From: Klebsormidium nitens
Taxonomy: Eukaryota; Streptophyta; Klebsormidiophyceae; Klebsormidiales; Klebsormidiaceae
NCBI GenBank assembly: GCA_000708835.1
Contig: DF237855.1
Coordinates: forward strand, 1-24,313
DNA length: 24,313 nucleotides
Direction of reading: 5' to 3'
Positions 21,694 to 24,313 of the stretch are shown in pieces. The position numbers were made by a program, and so were the translations under genes. Each line of letters opens with the position of its first letter. The stretch's first letter is position 1. The notes beneath the pieces are model-generated. The model was not told the origin of the DNA. It saw only the letters and a list, made by a program, of their open reading frames with translations, and made no database searches.

Positions 21694-23745
21694 TCGCTCG
21701 TGTTTTCAGCGGTACTTTAGGTCTGCAGCCGTCTTCGCTCAAAATCTTGCTGTCGGCGTATACTGGGAGTGCTGGATTCAACATAGATGGTGTTACGATT
21801 CATTCTGCCTTTAGAATTCCGATGTATGCGAAACTGGCAACGTACCGGCATCTTGGAAGCGCAGCAAAAGCTGCACTGAGAGACAATTACATAGATTTAC
21901 AGCTGAACATCATTGACGAGATTTCTACGGCTGGTGCAAGGCTCTTACAGATGGTCAATTTCCGGCTTCAGGAGATCTTTGAAGTGTCGGATATTTTTGG
22001 GGGAATTCCGATGATTTTGTGTGGAGATTTGTTTCAATTAAAACCTCTGTGGGATGAGTACGTATTTGAAGGCATTTGGAAGAAGGGCGTCATGCTCAGC
22101 AATTTGTGGGAAGAGCTCGTAAAGTCGTTCGAGTTGTTTGAGATCATGCGTCAGAGAAAGTATCTAGAATTTGCTCAAGCTCTGAATCGTTTGCGGATTG
22201 GAGAGCACACGGCTGCGGAGATTGCGTTATTCCAAACAAGAGTAGTCAATCCTGTACGTTTGCCGGCTGATTACTCTGCTTTCGACAAACACATCTATGC
22301 TACACACAAGAAAAGAGACGATCATAATGCTCTGGTGCTACGTATGACGGGAGGTCCTGAATACACGTTGCTGGCTAGAGATGAAGCGCTATCTTATAAT
22401 CTTCCTCATCGAGAGCAGGAGCACTTCCTCTCGAAGGCGCAACGTATGCCTGACACGGAGACTGCAACCCTGTATACAGTGCTTAGCTTAAAAGTCGGGC
22501 TTCTCGTGGAAATAACTTGCAATATTGATATTTCTGACGGTTTGTACAACGGTGCGACTGGTTACATTCGCTACTTTCACAATCTTGGTGGTACTGATCC
22601 TCACGCGATCTGGATTGAGTTTATAGAAGAGAGAATCGGTCGAAAAGCGCGAGAGCAATCTGCGAATCCGTACAGGCTATGTCAAGCGGTCCATCGAACT
22701 TGGACACCAGTGTTTCGTGTCTCGCGGACTTTCCAGGCTTCCCAGAGAGTGGAAAGCTTGCTACTGAGAACGCAGTTTCCGCTGCGACCGGCCACCGCAG
22801 GCACTTTCTATCATGTCCAGGGAATGACGCTGCGCAGAGGGGCCGTCGAGTTTAGAGGAGCATCAAGACGCCACGTGGATGCAGGCCGCCACTACGTGGG
22901 CCTCAGCCGGTTTCCCGATCTCAGCCAAGTTTTCATACTGGATGCCGCCTTTGACGAAATACGGGTAAGTCCTAAAGCGATCGCTGAAACTGCACGACTC
23001 CGTCGAGAAGCTATGGTTCTTCCGTGCGTGCCATACGTGTCGGAAAGTCCTGGAGAGGACAGAGAACTCAACATCATTGTGCAGAATGTACGCTCTATTA
23101 GGCTCCACATAGAAGATATTTTTACCGATCTCAATTTCCTGAGGAGTCATATTGTTGTCTGTACGGAAGCTCGGTCGTCACCAGCGTGGCCACTAACTTC
23201 TTTGTCTCGAGAAGATTTTGACTTGTACCGAGCTGAAAAGGAGCCTTCGCTGCGAGACGGGTTTGACAGCGTACTGGTCTACGTCAGAAACCGAGATAGA
23301 ATGCTTACCCCCGACATCTTCTCCGTTCTGTTCCAAGGCAATTCGGAGATCTTATGCCTACATGTTCGAGGACGCCCGAACCCGGACTTTTACTTGATTG
23401 CCGTTTACAGGTCTCCATCTAACTCCCATATCGACGCCTTTTTCTGTCAGCTGACATCACTCTTTCAACGACTTACTCAGAGAGCTCCTATTTCGTCTTT
23501 GAACTTCGCAGGTGACTTCAACTTCGACTTACTCAAAAAGTCGTCGCAAACACGCCGGCTCATCGATCTTATGGAATCGTTTGGGGGTAAGCTGCTAAAC
23601 TCTCTGCCAACAACTAATCAAGGAAGTTTACTTGATCACGTCTGGGTGTCTTCCAGTCTCGCAAATGCAGGATCCGCGCGTAATCTGGAGAACAAACTGG
23701 AGCGACCACAGTCCCGTGCACGTGGCGTTCCGCTGGATCGATTGA
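21603..23745 (+). pseudogene. Helentron Pif1-type helicase and EEP endonuclease segment
   Basis: This frame is open from 21603; its first ATG, at 21690, lies after the Walker A motif and so is not the real start. Helicase motifs: FLTGGAGTGKS (Walker A, about 21633-21665), NIIDEIS (motif II, Asp-Glu at 21915-21920), GGIPMILCGDLFQLKP (motif III), HVQGMTLRRG (motif V) and HYVGLSR (motif VI), all typical of the Pif1/RecD-like helicase of Helitrons. From about 23067 comes an EEP nuclease: IVQNVRS, CTEAR (metal-binding Glu), AVYRSPSN, FAGDFNFD and LLDHVWVS. The final SDHSPVHVAF motif is in another frame (23701 onward, ending at TGA 23743-23745), so a one-base indel lies between about 23657 and 23695. 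The uninterrupted frame runs on to 23816 with a spurious tail. Confidence 0.88.
23067..23745 (+). other. C-terminal EEP endonuclease domain of the transposon
   Basis: Endonuclease/exonuclease/phosphatase fold as in APE-type nucleases. Key residues in order: Asn in QN (23085-23087), Glu in CTEAR (about 23166), Asp and Asn in GDFNFD (about 23514), Asp-His in LLDHVW (23634-23639) and Ser-Asp-His in SDHSPV (23701-23709, frameshifted). In Helentrons this domain is thought to descend from a non-LTR retrotransposon endonuclease. Confidence 0.85.
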
Positions 23746-24010
23746 TACGTCCGAGTATTTCTAAAGGTGAGGCGTGTGAACACCGTTTACTTTTGGCAAG
23801 GATTGTAGTGACGTAAGCGTGTGGCTTCTGGTACTTCTTGCTACCTGTTCACAATGTCGCGTAAGTATATAAGCATGCGCAAGATTGGCTGTACAGAATA
23901 ATACCTCGTCTAGTTGCTCGGCCGTTGTCGCGCAATTCGCTCGGCGCGCACGCATCAGAGGCTGACGTCATGACGATCTCATGACGCTGTTCTTCGGCCT
24001 AAGGGTCGTG

Positions 24011-24021
24011 GGTTCAACTCC
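24011..24021 (+). promoter_or_regulatory. tRNA-like B-box (GGTTCAACTCC)
   Basis: Fits the RNA polymerase III box-B consensus GGTTCRANNCC and is followed by GGTTGGCCGCACC. No box A lies at the right distance upstream and the T stem does not pair, so this is not a tRNA gene. A decayed tRNA-derived fragment is possible. Confidence 0.4.
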
Positions 24022-24126
24022 GGTTGGCCGCACCTAGGTCGCGCGGACCTAATCTCACCCGTGTGTTGTTGGTGTAAAATCCTCACGGCTCAAAAGTGGG
24101 CGTGGGGTGTCAGTCCAAGAGAATGT

Positions 24127-24161
24127 GACGATTCGAGGTTCCGTTTTGCCTCGAAGTCGTC
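24127..24161. repeat. Imperfect inverted repeat (hairpin)
   Basis: GACGA-TTCGAGG (24127-24138; read GACGATTCGAGG) pairs with CCTCGAAGTCGTC (24149-24161): 12 base pairs with a one-base bulge and a 10-base loop. Helitron-type elements carry a hairpin near the 3' end, so this could be the terminus marker, though no conserved end sequence was recognised beside it. Confidence 0.6.
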
Positions 24162-24190
24162 GAACTTGGCTGATGTGGCTCGAACTTCAC

Positions 24191-24198
24191 TATATAAG
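24191..24198 (+). promoter_or_regulatory. TATA-box-like sequence
   Basis: TATATAAG, followed about 50 bases later by a box-A-like stem-loop. The same octamer occurs at 23866-23873. Either could drive a transcript running out of the window; no gene is seen to confirm this. Confidence 0.35.
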
Positions 24199-24313
24199 TA
24201 GTGGAGTTGCCGAAATTGTTATCGTAGTCGACCTTTTTCGACGCAGCACAGTGGTAGTGCGGCCGACCATTACATTTAACAAGAGGACAGAAGTTGTCTT
24301 GAGCAGAAAGAAA

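Larger units (their letters stand above)
17495..23745 (+). mobile_element. Helentron/Helitron2-type rolling-circle transposon, coding part
   Basis: The coordinates are the coding footprint only; the ends were not identified. In order the footprint encodes two AP2 domains, a CxxC-rich DUF6570-like region, a HUH Rep nuclease with two tyrosines, a Pif1-type helicase and a C-terminal EEP endonuclease. Rep followed by helicase defines Helitrons, and a C-terminal EEP domain marks the Helentron/Helitron2 branch. Such elements transpose through single-strand nicking and rolling-circle replication. The frame is broken by TAG at 17860-17862, TGA at 19258-19260, a frameshift near 21600-21633 and another near 23657-23695, with a possible further one near 17655-17670. 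This copy is therefore probably non-autonomous now, although every catalytic motif is still readable. Confidence 0.88.
23746..24313. other. Right flank of the transposon with promoter-like and tRNA-like motifs
   Basis: No open frame of note. It holds two TATATAAG boxes (23866-23873 and 24191-24198), a box-B match (GGTTCAACTCC, 24011-24021), a box-A/D-arm match (24246-24260) and a hairpin (24127-24161). It may be the 3' terminus of the element, its neighbour, or the start of another repeat cut by the window end. Confidence 0.45.

Noticed and set aside
23962-24034. tRNA gene
   Set aside because: A box B is present, but there is no box A at the right spacing and the T and acceptor stems do not pair.
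24124-24274. Short LTR (TGT...ACA with internal TATA box)
   Set aside because: No primer binding site follows, the length is very short and no second copy is visible in the window.
1-24313. CRISPR arrays, operons, bacterial promoters or terminators
   Set aside because: The genes are spliced and eukaryotic; no array or prokaryotic signal was seen.

Overview
The window looks like nuclear DNA of a green-lineage eukaryote. It has spliceosomal genes with GT-AG introns of about 90 to 800 bases, a plant-type N-carbamoylputrescine amidase, a plant-style SR splicing factor, telo-box promoter motifs and AP2 domains. A streptophyte alga (Klebsormidium-like) or a bryophyte is my best guess. That is an inference from gene style, not something the sequence proves.

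Layout. (1) 1-1043: non-coding, with an imperfect ~54-base tandem repeat near the left edge. (2) 1044-5959, plus strand: a complete eight-exon TKL/Raf-like protein kinase of 382 residues, rebuilt exon by exon with all junction phases matching. (3) 5960-8494: mostly empty, with one weak two-exon small-gene candidate at 7808-8169. (4) 8495-11437, minus strand: an SRSF1/SR34-type SR protein with two RRMs, the SWQDLKD signature and an RS tail, in seven exons. (5) 11438-12028: a 591-base divergent promoter between the SR gene and the next gene, with two telo-boxes. (6) 12029-15614, plus strand: N-carbamoylputrescine amidase (292 residues, nine exons, Glu-Lys-Cys triad present, one GC-AG intron). 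(7) 15615 to the right end: a gene-poor stretch, a 39-base tandem repeat with a palindromic core, and a large Helentron/Helitron2-type rolling-circle transposon whose coding footprint is about 17495-23745. Its true ends were not located.

The most notable object is the transposon. Read across four clear breaks (two in-frame stops and two frameshifts) and one possible further frameshift, it encodes one long protein. In order this carries two AP2 DNA-binding domains, a CxxC-rich DUF6570-like region, a HUH/Y2 Rep nuclease, a Pif1-family helicase and a C-terminal endonuclease/exonuclease/phosphatase (EEP) domain. The Rep, helicase and EEP order is that of Helentrons. The pair of AP2 domains at the N terminus is, to my knowledge, not a standard part of such elements and is the main candidate for something undescribed. 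All catalytic motifs can still be read, so this looks like a young, recently broken copy.

The three host genes are housekeeping-type (signalling, splicing, polyamine synthesis) and do not form a pathway together. The right flank of the transposon holds two TATA-like boxes, isolated tRNA-like box A and box B motifs, and a 12-base-pair imperfect hairpin; these could belong to the element's terminus or to another repeat.
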